Source: Bacteroidota bacterium
GTDB taxonomy: Bacteria > Bacteroidota > Bacteroidia > Chitinophagales > BACL12
Reading direction: 5' to 3'
Length of the DNA: 61,828 bases
NCBI GenBank assembly: GCA_029571985.1
Contig: JAKQVC010000239.1
Coordinates: 1 to 61,828 of the forward strand
The notes beneath the pieces are model-generated. The model saw only the letters and a program-made list of their open reading frames with translations, did not search any database and was not told where the DNA came from. Of this stretch, positions 9,868-19,699 are shown piece by piece; within the stretch, counting starts at the first letter, position 1; each line of letters begins with the position of its first letter. A program made the position numbers and the translations under genes.

Positions 9868-12474
9868 TTATTCATCCAGGTAGTTTTCCTCAAAGTACAA
9901 TTCATAAGCATTGATGTCTTTAACTTTAAAGAACTGCACGTAATTGCTTTTGGAAATCACCATTGGCGTGAATAGTGTTTTTTCCAAATCTTTAAACACA
10001 CCGGTATTATCCTTCACAGCATAATAATAATTCATGGCGTTTTCTGCATTTGTAAACGACTTAACCAGAATCAGGCTGTTTTCTTTACCTAACAGCATGG
10101 AGCTGATTTTCAAATTGTCGCTGCCAAATGCGGTTGAATTAAAGGTGGCTATATTGTTTTTGAGTGTAGTTGCATTCTTGCCTGTTCCGGTCATCACAAA
10201 CATGAAGTATTGTTCCTCTGATGCATTGAAGGTGTAGGTAGCTGTTTCTATCGATTTGCCGGCATCTTCCATAACACTGCCCCTGCGTAAATAATCTAAT
10301 ATCTCCTGGGCTTTAGCGCCAACTTCATGCTGAGGATATTTCAACGCAATTTTTTGCAATGAATTTTTAAATTCATCAATGCTGTCGGCATCGGCTAACG
10401 CATTCAGCATGTCGAATTTAGGTTTCAAAACACTGGCCGGGAATAAAGAATCTGATGCAGCTACACGAGCTTTTACTCCGGCATAGTTGTGTGATTGTAA
10501 CATAGAATACGTCTCAGCATAGTAAGAGTCCAATGCCTGCTGGGCTTTTTCTTTCTGACGGAAATAATCCGGATCCTCAATTACACGTGCATAATCGGTA
10601 TTGCTATATTCTTTTAATATTCGGTCTTTATACAAATCCTTTTTGGGCTGATTAGTCAGATTGTATAATTGAAACAAAGCCTGCACCTCGTAAGTATTGC
10701 CGGCGTAGTTATTTACATTTTGTTCAAATTGATCAATTGCTTTTGCCTTATCCTTAAAGTTCTCTTTGTAAATCACACCAGATCTGAATAAAGCCGCTGC
10801 GATGCGGGCATTGCTAGCGGAAATTTCTTCTGGTGTTTTCGGCAGACTTTGAACAATTTTATCAATCGTCAGGTTCTTACCGGTTAAATCAATCGAAGCT
10901 TCCTCAGGCTGGGTTTCTGTGCCATCCGGAGCATCTTCTGAAAAGGTGTTTTTTTCACTTCTGCGCCAATTATCCTCCAGCTTTCTCGTGCCCCAAACTT
11001 TTTTGAACTCTGTGAAACCGCGACTGCGCAAATTCGTGTTGTAAAAATAAAATTCGCCACCGGTTGCATTAGCCTGCAAGGCATTGGTGTTTGCCGGAAG
11101 TGTAGTAGTTGTGGTAGAATCTTTTTCCTCTGTTTCAGGAACCAGTTTTTCCAATTCTTTATACAGGTCTTTTTCCGACAGTCCTGCCCAATATTGCAAT
11201 TTGGTTTCGGTTTCTATAATCGTTAATTCATCAACCAGTAACTTAAGATTGTCTCGAAGCGATTTCACTTCTTTGAAGCGGGCGTGTTCGCCGGGTAATG
11301 TATTTACGGTGCTGTCGTAATAGGCATATGCCAATTTATATTCAGGTATGGCAAATTCAATATCACCGAGTTTCATGTATGCGAGACCGCGCTGCTTGCC
11401 GTCATTCGTGCTTCTGATGCATTGATTCAGATAGTCAATTCCCAATTCGTCATCCTTGGCTGCAAAGGCAATATCAGCTAAAGTGTAATAAATCAGGCCA
11501 TAAAAATCACGATACTTTTCATCTTGTAATAAGGACAACAATTCTTCCTTCGACTCGCGACCGCTGACACCGTATTCCGACAAGCTCAATTTAGCCATAT
11601 TCAGTTTGGCATAAAAATCCATGTCGTATGTAGGCTTGCTTTCTAAAACAGCTTCATATTCTTTCATGGCATTTGCATTGTCCTTTTGCAGGGCATATAA
11701 CTGTGCAAGAATAAAATGATAGCGTCCTACCAGCTTTTTATCTTCCGTATATTTAGCAGCTTCTTTTAAAGGCTCTATGGCATTTTCATATTGACCCTGC
11801 TGCATATAACCGTATGCTTCAATCGCATTTATTTCACCTAATAACCATTGAGGAAAATTCTCTTTGCTTTGCAATACACTGATAACCGTATGCGCCTCAC
11901 TGTATTTTTTCATTTGAATCAGTGTGCGCGCCACCCAAAGTCCGGCTTCTGTTGAAACAGGCTGATGTCGTAACGATTCAAAAAAAGTGAGCTCACCATC
12001 TTCATCTTCCTGAATGCGTTTGCTCTTCGATTGTTTCTCAATTAAATTGGAGTAATCACTCACAATTTGTTGAAACGTGGCCAATGCGTTATCGTAATTG
12101 CGCTCATAGAAATAGGCCTTGCCAATCAGGAAATAAGAGTCGTCAATCCATTTACTCTTTTTATGAATCTGAATGACAAATGAGCATTTGTTAATGACTT
12201 CATCCATTTGTGCTTGCATGGCAGTAGCCTGTTCCTGGGTGCCATACTTGAAAATGGGTAATACCTCTTCGTAGTTTTCTGCCTGTTCATTCCAAATGGT
12301 CTTTTCTGCCTCACGCATAATCAGCCGTGCATTGAAATAACCATTGTCACGCGCCATCAGGTCATTTACCCCGCGGGCAACGATATTACTATCGGCATTT
12401 TTACTAGAATTGCAGGCCGATAGGAAAAAAAGAAGTAAAATTGTGACAGCAAAAAGCGCTGTGGATCGTTTCAA
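9868..12474 (-). CDS. PorW/SprE-type TPR lipoprotein of T9SS
   Basis: The protein has 868 residues. It carries a lipoprotein signal with a good lipobox, LSAC, lipidated Cys at residue 21. The N-terminal half is tetratricopeptide-rich: KKSKWIDDSYFLIGKAYFYE, NYDNALATFQQIV, YGYMQQGQYENAIEPLKEA, LAYMKLGDIEFAIPEYKLA. The middle has EFYFYNTNLRSRGFTEFKK, and the last 120 residues form a compact domain (NASEEQYFMFVMTGTG). Length and lipidation match SprE of Flavobacterium and PorW of Porphyromonas, which are needed for T9SS secretion and link outer-membrane parts to the motor. The plain alternative is an unrelated TPR lipoprotein, but the combined features fit SprE/PorW well. Confidence 0.85.
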   Translation of the reverse strand: MKRSTALFAVTILLLFFLSACNSSKNADSNIVARGVNDLMARDNGYFNARLIMREAEKTIWNEQAENYEEVLPIFKYGTQEQATAMQAQMDEVINKCSFVIQIHKKSKWIDDSYFLIGKAYFYERNYDNALATFQQIVSDYSNLIEKQSKSKRIQEDEDGELTFFESLRHQPVSTEAGLWVARTLIQMKKYSEAHTVISVLQSKENFPQWLLGEINAIEAYGYMQQGQYENAIEPLKEAAKYTEDKKLVGRYHFILAQLYALQKDNANAMKEYEAVLESKPTYDMDFYAKLNMAKLSLSEYGVSGRESKEELLSLLQDEKYRDFYGLIYYTLADIAFAAKDDELGIDYLNQCIRSTNDGKQRGLAYMKLGDIEFAIPEYKLAYAYYDSTVNTLPGEHARFKEVKSLRDNLKLLVDELTIIETETKLQYWAGLSEKDLYKELEKLVPETEEKDSTTTTTLPANTNALQANATGGEFYFYNTNLRSRGFTEFKKVWGTRKLEDNWRRSEKNTFSEDAPDGTETQPEEASIDLTGKNLTIDKIVQSLPKTPEEISASNARIAAALFRSGVIYKENFKDKAKAIDQFEQNVNNYAGNTYEVQALFQLYNLTNQPKKDLYKDRILKEYSNTDYARVIEDPDYFRQKEKAQQALDSYYAETYSMLQSHNYAGVKARVAASDSLFPASVLKPKFDMLNALADADSIDEFKNSLQKIALKYPQHEVGAKAQEILDYLRRGSVMEDAGKSIETATYTFNASEEQYFMFVMTGTGKNATTLKNNIATFNSTAFGSDNLKISSMLLGKENSLILVKSFTNAENAMNYYYAVKDNTGVFKDLEKTLFTPMVISKSNYVQFFKVKDINAYELYFEENYLDE

Positions 12475-12514
12475 GGTGTTTAGATTTACGCCGGAATGAA
12501 TAACTGTATTTCAG

Positions 12515-12522
12515 CAAATTTA
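12515..12522 (-). promoter_or_regulatory. possible -7 promoter element for the porW/sprE-like operon
   Basis: On the minus strand this reads TAAATTTG, a match to TAnnTTTG, 40 bases upstream of the lipoprotein gene start. No well-spaced -33 TTTG is visible. A perfect palindrome CAAAATTTTG (12535-12544) lies between this site and the divergent M23 gene. Confidence 0.35.
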
Positions 12523-12559
12523 TTGCTATTCAGCCAAAATTTTGAGCAATTAGTAATCA

Positions 12560-13441
12560 ATGGCTAAGGGGAGGACTAAAACCAGCATATTATGGAACCG
12601 CCTGCGTACCAAGTACAGGCTGGTATTGATGCATGACAAGACCTTTGAAGTGCAGGCCTCTCTGCGTTTGAGCCCCCTGAACGTCATTATCCTGTTCAGC
12701 ACGCTTTTTGTGGTAATCGGGCTTTTAGTGTATATGACAATCGTATTCACGCCGCTCAAAAACCTCGTGGTTGGCTATAGTGAGGTGTCTACAACACGCC
12801 AGATCACCGAAAACAAGCGTATTACGGATAGTATGGCCCAGGTTTTGAATGCCTACGATATGTATTATGCCAACCTCCAGAAACGCCTGAAGGGTGAAAC
12901 AGATACCATTATTCCTATCGACAGCCTGCAAAAGAAGGATTATAGCCAGGTAGTCATCGGCAGCCCTTCTGAATTAGAGCTGAACATGCGCGACCAGATT
13001 GAGCGTGAAGACCTGTTTAACCTCAGCGTTGGTGACCCCCGGGAAGCTACCGGAGAGCAAAACGTGCAGTCGCTCCATTTTTTCCCTCCGATTAAGGGCA
13101 CGGTAACCTCTGATTTCAGCGCCCGCGAAGCACATTATGGTATCGATATCGTAGCCAAGGAAAATACACCCATTAAAGCATGCCTTGATGGGGTTGTGCT
13201 GGACACCTATTGGAATTTTGAGACAGGCAACGTAGTCATTATTCAGCATGATCATGGCCTGATTAGCTTTTATAAACACAATGCCCAGGTACTTAAACAT
13301 GCAGGTGCCAAGGTGAGAGCCGGTGATGTAATTGCTATCATTGGCAATTCCGGCGAAATGAGCTCCGGTCCTCACCTGCATTTCGAGCTGTGGCACGATA
13401 AAACACCGTTGAATCCGGCAGAATTTATTAACTTCAACTAA
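12560..13441 (+). CDS. M23-family metallopeptidase, membrane-anchored (peptidoglycan endopeptidase type)
   Basis: The protein has 293 residues. A transmembrane helix lies at about residues 33-58, then a short helical stretch, then a C-terminal LytM/M23 domain. Zinc-binding residues are intact: H192 and D196 in HYGID, and the HLH pair H272/H274 in GPHLHFELW. This supports an active endopeptidase cutting peptide cross-links of peptidoglycan from the periplasmic face. It lies 12 bases upstream of a bactofilin gene, a pairing seen in several bacteria where bactofilin positions the enzyme during cell shaping. It is divergent from the porW/sprE-like gene (85-base gap). Confidence 0.93.
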   Translation: MAKGRTKTSILWNRLRTKYRLVLMHDKTFEVQASLRLSPLNVIILFSTLFVVIGLLVYMTIVFTPLKNLVVGYSEVSTTRQITENKRITDSMAQVLNAYDMYYANLQKRLKGETDTIIPIDSLQKKDYSQVVIGSPSELELNMRDQIEREDLFNLSVGDPREATGEQNVQSLHFFPPIKGTVTSDFSAREAHYGIDIVAKENTPIKACLDGVVLDTYWNFETGNVVIIQHDHGLISFYKHNAQVLKHAGAKVRAGDVIAIIGNSGEMSSGPHLHFELWHDKTPLNPAEFINFN

Positions 13442-13453
13442 AATTTTGGCAAC

Positions 13454-13870
13454 ATGTTTCAAGGTAAAACAAATCAATCTCAGGGAACCCCAAACACGTT
13501 TATTTCTAACAGGATTAATCATGGTACCATCGTAGAAGGCACCATTGAAAGTGATGGCGATATCCGGGTTGAGGGTGTAATCAGGGGTACTATGCGCACT
13601 TCCGCTAAAGTAGCTGTGGGTCCAACCGGATTGATTGAGGGCGATGTGCATTGTAAAAGTGCCGATGTGGAAGGCCGTATAACCGGTGATCTTGAAGTGG
13701 CTGAAGTGCTCACACTGAAATCAACAGCCATCGTAGAAGGCAATATTTATACCGCCAAAATTGTCATCGAAAACGGTGCGCATTTCGATGGCATCTGTAA
13801 TATGGGCGCTAAAGAAAAAGAGACTAAAGTGCACCATGGACAAAAACAACTCGAAGAAGCCGCCATTTGA
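13454..13870 (+). CDS. Bactofilin (polymer-forming cytoskeletal protein)
   Basis: The protein has 138 residues. The central part (about residues 18-115) is a run of short beta-helix rungs with the bactofilin rhythm: GTIVEGTIESDGDIRVEGVI, GLIEGDVHCKSADVEGRITG, AEVLTLKSTAIVEGNIYTAK. Flanking ends are short and polar. Bactofilins self-assemble into filaments near the membrane and act as scaffolds. The preceding M23 peptidase gene makes cell-wall remodelling the likely role. The end of this gene overlaps the start of the following AtpZ-like gene by 35 bases, suggesting translational coupling. Confidence 0.93.
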   Translation: MFQGKTNQSQGTPNTFISNRINHGTIVEGTIESDGDIRVEGVIRGTMRTSAKVAVGPTGLIEGDVHCKSADVEGRITGDLEVAEVLTLKSTAIVEGNIYTAKIVIENGAHFDGICNMGAKEKETKVHHGQKQLEEAAI

Positions 13871-14060
13871 TAACTATATCAGGTATTCCGGTATGGCATT
13901 CCAATTGTTTGCCGGGATATTCTTAGGGGTTTGGGGAGGTATGCGCCTCGATGATGCCTGGGGAACAAAACCATTGCTGACTATCGTTCTATCTTTGTTG
14001 GGTATCGCAGCTGCGATGTACTCCGTTTTGAAAGATTTTATTAAACCACGTAACAAATAA
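13836..14060 (+). CDS. AtpZ/AtpI-family small membrane protein (F0F1 ATP synthase accessory)
   Basis: The protein has 74 residues. The start is the ATG at 13836, inside the end of the bactofilin gene; longer in-frame extensions upstream have no family likeness. FDNYIRYSGMAFQLFAGIF starts helix 1, GVWGGMRLDDAWG is the conserved link, and a second helix (PLLTIVLSLLGIAAAMYSVL) follows. This is the AtpZ pattern: two helices with Gly-rich first helix and an acidic residue after it. AtpZ and AtpI help assembly of the rotor ring and have been linked to Mg/Ca transport. In this phylum such genes often precede atpB; here no ATP synthase subunit gene follows. Confidence 0.82.
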   Translation: MDKNNSKKPPFDNYIRYSGMAFQLFAGIFLGVWGGMRLDDAWGTKPLLTIVLSLLGIAAAMYSVLKDFIKPRNK

Positions 14061-14083
14061 TCAGGTTCGTTTAATGTATTGAT

Positions 14084-14494
14084 ATGGGAAAGTTTGTTTT
14101 AAGGTTATTGCCATTTTCAGGGGTCGTTGCCATTGTATTGTTTATCCTCGGATTCGTAAGTGTTTTTAAGGAGGTTATGATGTTTGCGTGGATTTGCTAC
14201 GCGTTGTTCTTGAGTTTGACCCTGATTACCTATTATTTTAGTATGAAAACCATGCAACACAAATTCAGCAGTTTCATGAATGTGTTTTTTGTGGCTATTT
14301 TTTCAAAACTCATACTGTCGGCAATACTGGTACTCATATTTAAGGCGTCACATGATACAACCGGATTGAACTATATTGTGCCGTTTGCTATTATATATTT
14401 CTCATTCTTGTTTTTCGAAACGATAGAATTGGTGCGACTTTCCCGTAAAATTGGAAATAATGCTCCGCCTAAAAATGATACAACTGCAAAATAA
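14084..14494 (+). CDS. Small four-helix membrane protein, AtpI-like by position
   Basis: The protein has 136 residues with four predicted transmembrane helices (about residues 10-28, 33-52, 66-86, 96-115) and a polar C-terminal tail. I do not recognise a defined family from the sequence itself. Its position right after the AtpZ-like gene (23-base gap), size and helix count match the AtpI-type proteins that sit between AtpZ and atpB in many bacteria. The end overlaps the aminopeptidase gene by 20 bases (from that gene's ATG at 14475). An AtpI-like role is inferred from position only. Confidence 0.6.
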   Translation: MGKFVLRLLPFSGVVAIVLFILGFVSVFKEVMMFAWICYALFLSLTLITYYFSMKTMQHKFSSFMNVFFVAIFSKLILSAILVLIFKASHDTTGLNYIVPFAIIYFSFLFFETIELVRLSRKIGNNAPPKNDTTAK

Positions 14495-16445
14495 CTTTCG
14501 GGCAATACTATTGGCATGTGTTTTTATGGGCCCGGGTTGGTTGTGGGCTCAACAAGCACCTATTGATCGATTCTACACAGACATAGTTTTGCCGGAACAA
14601 TATGCGGCCCAAAGTAAAATGGATGTTATTAATTATACGGAAACGTCTAATTATGACATGCAGTTTCAACATTGCTATTGGACAATTTTACCTGAAGATG
14701 CATTTATTTCCGGTAACATAACCAGCACACTTACCCTGCTTGAAGAAGCCGCTGAAATTCATATGGATGCCAGCGACAGCCTCAACATAATGCTCGTTGA
14801 GGTAAATGGTGAAGCCGCTTTATTTACACATGTAGATAATGATTTATCTATTTCATTTGGCATTAACCTGCCCGCCGGAACTCAGCTGGAAATAGTGGTT
14901 TCCTATATGGGCTTTCCAACAGCAACCGGATTAGGTTCTTTTACTACCGGAGAAAATGAAGCAGGCATAGTACTCTGGACACTCTCACAACCCTATGGCG
15001 CTAATGATTGGTGGCCATGTAAACAATCGCTCAGCGATAAATTGGATTCTATTACACTCGACATTAAAGTGCCCTCTATTTATCAAACAGGTGCACCTGG
15101 TATTTTGACCAATATAGAACCGGATGCGGAAGGTATGACCCTCTATACCTGGAAACATAAACATCCTATTCCTACTTATTTAGTCGGCATTGTTGTTGCA
15201 CAATTTGAAGAATATACATTTGACCACATTATTGGTGATGATACTCTGCTGATTCAAAATATGGTTTATGCTGAATCTTTGCCGGATGCCATCGGTGGTA
15301 TCGATGCCTTTTTACCGGCTTTTGATTTACTCGATTCTATTTATGGCCAATATCCATTTATGGATGAGAAATATGGTCATATGCAATTTAGCAGAGGAGG
15401 CGGAATGGAACATCAAACCATGAGTTCTGTTACCAATTATTATTACGAATTATTAGTGCACGAAGCCACGCATCAATGGTTTGGAAATAAAGTTACCTGC
15501 GGCTCGTGGCAGGATATTTGGTTAAACGAAGGCTTTGCCACTTACACTACCTGGATGAGTTTTCAACTACTGAATGACCCAAATGGCTATTTTGAAGGTT
15601 GGTTGCAGACTTCAAAAGATTTAGTCATTTCCCAACCCGATGGATCTGTTTGGGTGGATGATACCACTTCATCTGCACGTATTTTTGACAGACGCCTTAC
15701 TTATTATAAAGGCGCATGGCTTCTGCATATGTTGCGTTGGGAAGTAGGGGATGATGCTTTTTTTACAGGGCTTTATAGTTATATAAACGACCCCGAACTC
15801 GAATGGGGTTTCGCCCGTGTTGATGACTTTATCGAACATGTGGAAGCCGCTGCGGATACCTCGCTGACAAGCTTCTTTGATGATTGGTATTATGGAGAAG
15901 GATTTCCACAATATACTATTTTATATAATCAGGGTCTGACAAATGGTCCTGTTCAAATATCACTTTCGCAAAGGCCTTCCGACCCTTCAGTAGATTTTTT
16001 TGAAATGCATGTCCCATTGCGCTTAATTGGGGATACAGATACGATGGATATTGTGTTGCATAATACACAAAACGGACAAATATTTTCGATTGACCGAAAT
16101 TTTACTATCCGTAAAATCGAATTAGACCCTGAATTAAAACTTTTACAAACAAATGCAACAATAGCCGAATTGTTTGTTCCCGAAAGCGTTCTCGCGCTTG
16201 AACTATATCCGAATCCGGCAACAACTGAATTGCGCTTGCAGGTGGTCGATCAGACAACAGGCAACTTTAATGTCTCTGTCTGGAACATGGCAGCCGATTT
16301 AGTTTTTCAGGAGCAGATTTATTTAGATGGACAACATGGTTTGTTTGTTCTGGATGTCGCCCATTGGCCTGCCGGCACTTACAGATTATTATGCAAGGGT
16401 GATACCGAAGAAATTGTAAAATCCTTTGTCATAAGTTCACATTGA
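14475..16445 (+). CDS. Secreted M1-family aminopeptidase with T9SS sorting domain
   Basis: The protein has 656 residues. A signal peptide is followed by AQQAP. The M1 catalytic core is intact: [11 protein letters not shown] (the GxMEN-type site, with H for N), zinc motif HEATH at residues 329-333, and the third zinc ligand E352 in LNEGFATY. It should remove N-terminal residues from peptides outside the cell. The last 80 or so residues begin [14 protein letters not shown] and end [19 protein letters not shown], the type A C-terminal signal for T9SS export and surface attachment or release. Start at 14475 chosen for signal peptide; an ATG at 14460 is an alternative. Position among T9SS genes is coincidental but consistent. 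Confidence 0.92.
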   Translation: MIQLQNNFRAILLACVFMGPGWLWAQQAPIDRFYTDIVLPEQYAAQSKMDVINYTETSNYDMQFQHCYWTILPEDAFISGNITSTLTLLEEAAEIHMDASDSLNIMLVEVNGEAALFTHVDNDLSISFGINLPAGTQLEIVVSYMGFPTATGLGSFTTGENEAGIVLWTLSQPYGANDWWPCKQSLSDKLDSITLDIKVPSIYQTGAPGILTNIEPDAEGMTLYTWKHKHPIPTYLVGIVVAQFEEYTFDHIIGDDTLLIQNMVYAESLPDAIGGIDAFLPAFDLLDSIYGQYPFMDEKYGHMQFSRGGGMEHQTMSSVTNYYYELLVHEATHQWFGNKVTCGSWQDIWLNEGFATYTTWMSFQLLNDPNGYFEGWLQTSKDLVISQPDGSVWVDDTTSSARIFDRRLTYYKGAWLLHMLRWEVGDDAFFTGLYSYINDPELEWGFARVDDFIEHVEAAADTSLTSFFDDWYYGEGFPQYTILYNQGLTNGPVQISLSQRPSDPSVDFFEMHVPLRLIGDTDTMDIVLHNTQNGQIFSIDRNFTIRKIELDPELKLLQTNATIAELFVPESVLALELYPNPATTELRLQVVDQTTGNFNVSVWNMAADLVFQEQIYLDGQHGLFVLDVAHWPAGTYRLLCKGDTEEIVKSFVISSH

Positions 16446-16501
16446 AAGCTCTGCCGGCAGAGGTTGTGCTAAATTCACGATATTCGCATCAAATATTTTA
16501 T

Positions 16502-17668
16502 ATGCAGAAGATTATGCTGTTGGGTAGCGGAGAACTCGGTAAAGAGTTTGTCATCGCCTGCAAGCGTTTGGGTCAATATGTGATTGCAGTCGACAGCTAC
16601 AATGATGCTCCGGCACAACAGGTTGCTGATGAGCGGGAAGTCATTAATATGTTAGATGGGGATGCCTTAGATGCCATCGTGCAAAAACATAATCCGGATA
16701 TTATACTCCCTGAAATTGAAGCCATACGCACCGAACGTTTCTATGATTATGAGCAATGGGGAAAACAGGTTGTTCCGTCAGCAAGAGCAGCCAATTTTAC
16801 CATGAACAGAAAAGCTATCCGTGATTTGGCGGCTAAAGAATTGGGATTGCGCACGGCTAAGTATGCCTATGCTTCAAGTTTGGAGGAATTAATCGGCGCG
16901 GTGGAAATTATTGGGCTGCCGTGTGTTGTTAAACCGTTAATGAGTTCAAGTGGAAAAGGTCAAAGTGTAATTAAAACAGCCGCAGATATTGAAACATCAT
17001 GGGATTATGCACAGAGCGGTAAAAGAGGAGATATTGCTGAAGTAATTGTCGAGGAATTTATTCGTTTCGAATCTGAAATCACCCTGCTTACGGTTACACA
17101 AAAAAATGGTCCAACCTTATTCTGTCCACCCATTGGTCATCGTCAGGAACGTGGTGATTATCAGGAAAGTTGGCAGCCGGCTTATATAAAGCCTGAACAT
17201 TTGGCTGAGGCTCAACATATTGCAAAACAGGTAACAGAAGCATTAACGGGTGCAGGCATTTGGGGTGTCGAATTTTTTCTTGCAGATACCGGAGTATATT
17301 TTTCTGAATTAAGTCCGCGCCCACACGATACAGGCATGGTTACACTCGCAGGAACACAAAATTTATCTGAGTTTGAATTGCATGCACGTGCAGTGCTTGG
17401 ATTACCCATAACAGAAATTACCTTAGAACGTGCTGGTGCGAGTGCCGTCATATTAGCAGCACAAGAAAGCACAAATTTCAGTATCACCGGAGTAGCAGAG
17501 GCATTAAGTATGCCGCACATGGATATAAGGATTTTTGGAAAACCCTCAACGCGTAAATATCGTCGCATGGGTGTTGCTTTGAGTTATGGATCACCAGAAT
17601 CATCAACTGACAATTTGAGAAAGACGGCAGCAGAGGCAGCAGCGAAAATTTCCATACACTATCACTAA
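16502..17668 (+). CDS. purT: Formate-dependent GAR transformylase (phosphoribosylglycinamide formyltransferase 2)
   Basis: The protein has 388 residues, close to the 392 of E. coli PurT. The start is the ATG at 16502 giving [16 protein letters not shown], the usual N-terminus. It is an ATP-grasp enzyme: nucleotide-binding region near residues 100-200 ([20 protein letters not shown]) and catalytic/metal part [20 protein letters not shown]. It uses formate and ATP to formylate GAR in step 3 of purine synthesis, as an alternative to folate-dependent PurN. It is followed by a bidirectional terminator. Confidence 0.96.
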   Translation: MQKIMLLGSGELGKEFVIACKRLGQYVIAVDSYNDAPAQQVADEREVINMLDGDALDAIVQKHNPDIILPEIEAIRTERFYDYEQWGKQVVPSARAANFTMNRKAIRDLAAKELGLRTAKYAYASSLEELIGAVEIIGLPCVVKPLMSSSGKGQSVIKTAADIETSWDYAQSGKRGDIAEVIVEEFIRFESEITLLTVTQKNGPTLFCPPIGHRQERGDYQESWQPAYIKPEHLAEAQHIAKQVTEALTGAGIWGVEFFLADTGVYFSELSPRPHDTGMVTLAGTQNLSEFELHARAVLGLPITEITLERAGASAVILAAQESTNFSITGVAEALSMPHMDIRIFGKPSTRKYRRMGVALSYGSPESSTDNLRKTAAEAAAKISIHYH

Positions 17669-17742
17669 AAAACAGTGTAAAGTTTTGCAGTGTTGTTCAA
17701 TAGGTAGGAACCTGAATAAACAGCTTATTGCATCCGCATAAA

Positions 17743-17769
17743 AAAAGCCACCGTGATGAGGTGGCTTTT
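17743..17769. terminator. bidirectional intrinsic terminator between purT and accC
   Basis: Stem GCCACC (17747-17752) pairs with GGTGGC (17760-17765), flanked by AAAA on the left and TTTT on the right, so it can end transcription from both convergent genes. Confidence 0.88.
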
Positions 17770-17790
17770 CTATTTTCAAATAGTATGTAT

Positions 17791-19182
17791 TTAATCATTT
17801 AATGTGCTCAGATCAAAACTGTTCATGAACGAAGTATCAAAATTACCTGCTCTGAAACGTTCATCGCGCATCAGTTTTTTATGGAATGGAATAGTTGTTT
17901 TAATACCTTCCACAATAAACTCATCTAAAGCACGCTGCATTTTCAATATTACCTCTTCACGGGTTCTTGCTTTACAAATAAGTTTAGCAATCATTGAATC
18001 GTAATACTGTGGAATGGTATAACCTGCATACACATGTGTATCCACCCGAACACCATGGCCTTTCGGCGAATGGAAACTGGTAATGCGACCCGGACTTGGA
18101 GCGAAATTGCGGGCAGGGTCTTCAGCATTGATACGACATTCCATCGCATGTAATTCCGGATAATAATTTTGACCGGATATTTTTTCGCCCATGGCAATTT
18201 TGATTTGTTCTTTAATCAAATCAAAATCAACCACTTCTTCCGTAACAGGATGCTCTACCTGAATACGGGTATTCATTTCCATGAAATAGAAGTTGCGGTG
18301 TTTGTCCGTCAAAAATTCAATAGTACCAACACCTTCATATCCAATTGATTCAGCAGCTAATACGGCAGCATCACCCATCAACTTGCGCAATTTATCATCC
18401 ATAAATGGTGAAGGGCTTTCTTCAACCAATTTTTGGTGACGACGTTGAATGGAACAATCACGTTCACTCAGGTGACAAGCGCGACCGTATTGATCGCCGG
18501 CAACCTGAATTTCAATATGGCGTGGTTCTTCGATATATTTTTCCATGTATAAGCCATCGTTACTAAACGCGGCTTTAGCTTCCATACTGGCAGTGTTGAA
18601 TGCGTTTTCTACTTCACCTTCATTCCACACGATACGCATCCCTTTACCTCCACCACCGGCGGTTGCCTTCATGATTACCGGGTAACCGATTTTCTTGGCT
18701 AATTTTTTTGCCTCAGCTACATCTTTCAATAATCCGTCACTGCCCGGAATTACAGGCACACCGGCTTTCTTCATGGTGTCTTTTGCTGTAATCTTATCAC
18801 CCATCTGGCGAATCTGATCAGGCGTAGGACCGATGAATTTAATTCCGTACTTAGCGCAAATAGCGGAAAACATTTCATTTTCACTTAAGAATCCATATCC
18901 CGGATGTATCGCATCTGCATTGGTGATTTCTGCAGCCGCCATGATCTTTGGAATATTCAAATAGGATTCTTTTGAAGATGGTGGTCCGATGCATACAGCT
19001 TCATCAGCAAAACGCACAGGAAGACTTTCCTTATCTGCGGTTGAATAAACAGCAACCGTTTTAATACCCATTTCCTTTGCAGTCCGGATAATACGAAGCG
19101 CAATTTCGCCGCGGTTGGCGATCAGGATTTTTTTAATGGGCTTTATGATTGTAGTCGGAGTAGAACTTTTTTTATTGGCCAT
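17791..19182 (-). CDS. accC: Biotin carboxylase subunit of acetyl-CoA carboxylase
   Basis: The protein has 463 residues. A short basic N-terminal extension (about 17 residues) precedes the usual [23 protein letters not shown]-grasp motifs are intact: [15 protein letters not shown] (Gly-rich loop), [27 protein letters not shown] and [17 protein letters not shown], the catalytic block. It carboxylates biotin on AccB with bicarbonate and ATP, the first step of malonyl-CoA and fatty-acid synthesis. It is 17 bases downstream of accB in the same run. No carboxyltransferase (AccA/AccD) gene is present here. Confidence 0.97.
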   Translation of the reverse strand: MANKKSSTPTTIIKPIKKILIANRGEIALRIIRTAKEMGIKTVAVYSTADKESLPVRFADEAVCIGPPSSKESYLNIPKIMAAAEITNADAIHPGYGFLSENEMFSAICAKYGIKFIGPTPDQIRQMGDKITAKDTMKKAGVPVIPGSDGLLKDVAEAKKLAKKIGYPVIMKATAGGGGKGMRIVWNEGEVENAFNTASMEAKAAFSNDGLYMEKYIEEPRHIEIQVAGDQYGRACHLSERDCSIQRRHQKLVEESPSPFMDDKLRKLMGDAAVLAAESIGYEGVGTIEFLTDKHRNFYFMEMNTRIQVEHPVTEEVVDFDLIKEQIKIAMGEKISGQNYYPELHAMECRINAEDPARNFAPSPGRITSFHSPKGHGVRVDTHVYAGYTIPQYYDSMIAKLICKARTREEVILKMQRALDEFIVEGIKTTIPFHKKLMRDERFRAGNFDTSFMNSFDLSTLND

Positions 19183-19199
19183 GCTGAATACCCTTTAAG

Positions 19200-19694
19200 T
19201 TATTTAGGTTCAATCAGGAATAATGGCTGATCATATTCAACTGGTGATGCGTCGTCGGTTAGAATTTTTACCACACGTCCACTCACTTCACTTTCTACTT
19301 CATTGAACAACTTCATGGCCTCAATGATGCAAATTTTTGTACCAACGCTGATTTCGTCACCAACTTTCACAAAGACTTCTTTGTCTGGTCCTGGTGAGCG
19401 ATAAAACGTTCCTACCATTGGCGATTTAATCGTAATGGTATTTCCGCCGCTAACTTCAGCATTGTCTGATTTAGATTCTGTGGAAGTTGTTTGTGGTTTT
19501 TCAGGTGCTGCACTCATCAATTGAGGTGCTGCCATTTGTTGAACAGCTGGCATCACAACAGGCGTTTGAATAGTATTCGATACTGCTAACGCTGTTTTGA
19601 TTTTAATGCGTGAATCCTGATTTTCAATGGTAAGCTCAGCAATATTATGCTTGTTTACCATGCGGATAAGTTCCTGAATTTCTTTAAAATCCAT
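19200..19694 (-). CDS. accB: Biotin carboxyl carrier protein of acetyl-CoA carboxylase
   Basis: The protein has 164 residues. It begins MDFKEIQELIRMVNKHNIAE, the usual AccB N-terminal helix, has a Pro/Ala/Gln-rich linker (about residues 35-80) and ends in a biotinyl domain: SPMVGTFYRSPGPD (thumb region) and IIEAMKLFNEV with the biotinylated lysine at about residue 128. It carries carboxybiotin between AccC and the carboxyltransferase. It lies 5 bases after efp and 17 before accC. Confidence 0.97.
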   Translation of the reverse strand: MDFKEIQELIRMVNKHNIAELTIENQDSRIKIKTALAVSNTIQTPVVMPAVQQMAAPQLMSAAPEKPQTTSTESKSDNAEVSGGNTITIKSPMVGTFYRSPGPDKEVFVKVGDEISVGTKICIIEAMKLFNEVESEVSGRVVKILTDDASPVEYDQPLFLIEPK

Positions 19695-19699
19695 ATGTT

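Noticed and set aside
12974-13651. A 225-codon minus-strand open frame over the M23/bactofilin junction
   Set aside because: It is antisense to two confident genes with catalytic motifs; its translation has no recognisable domain.
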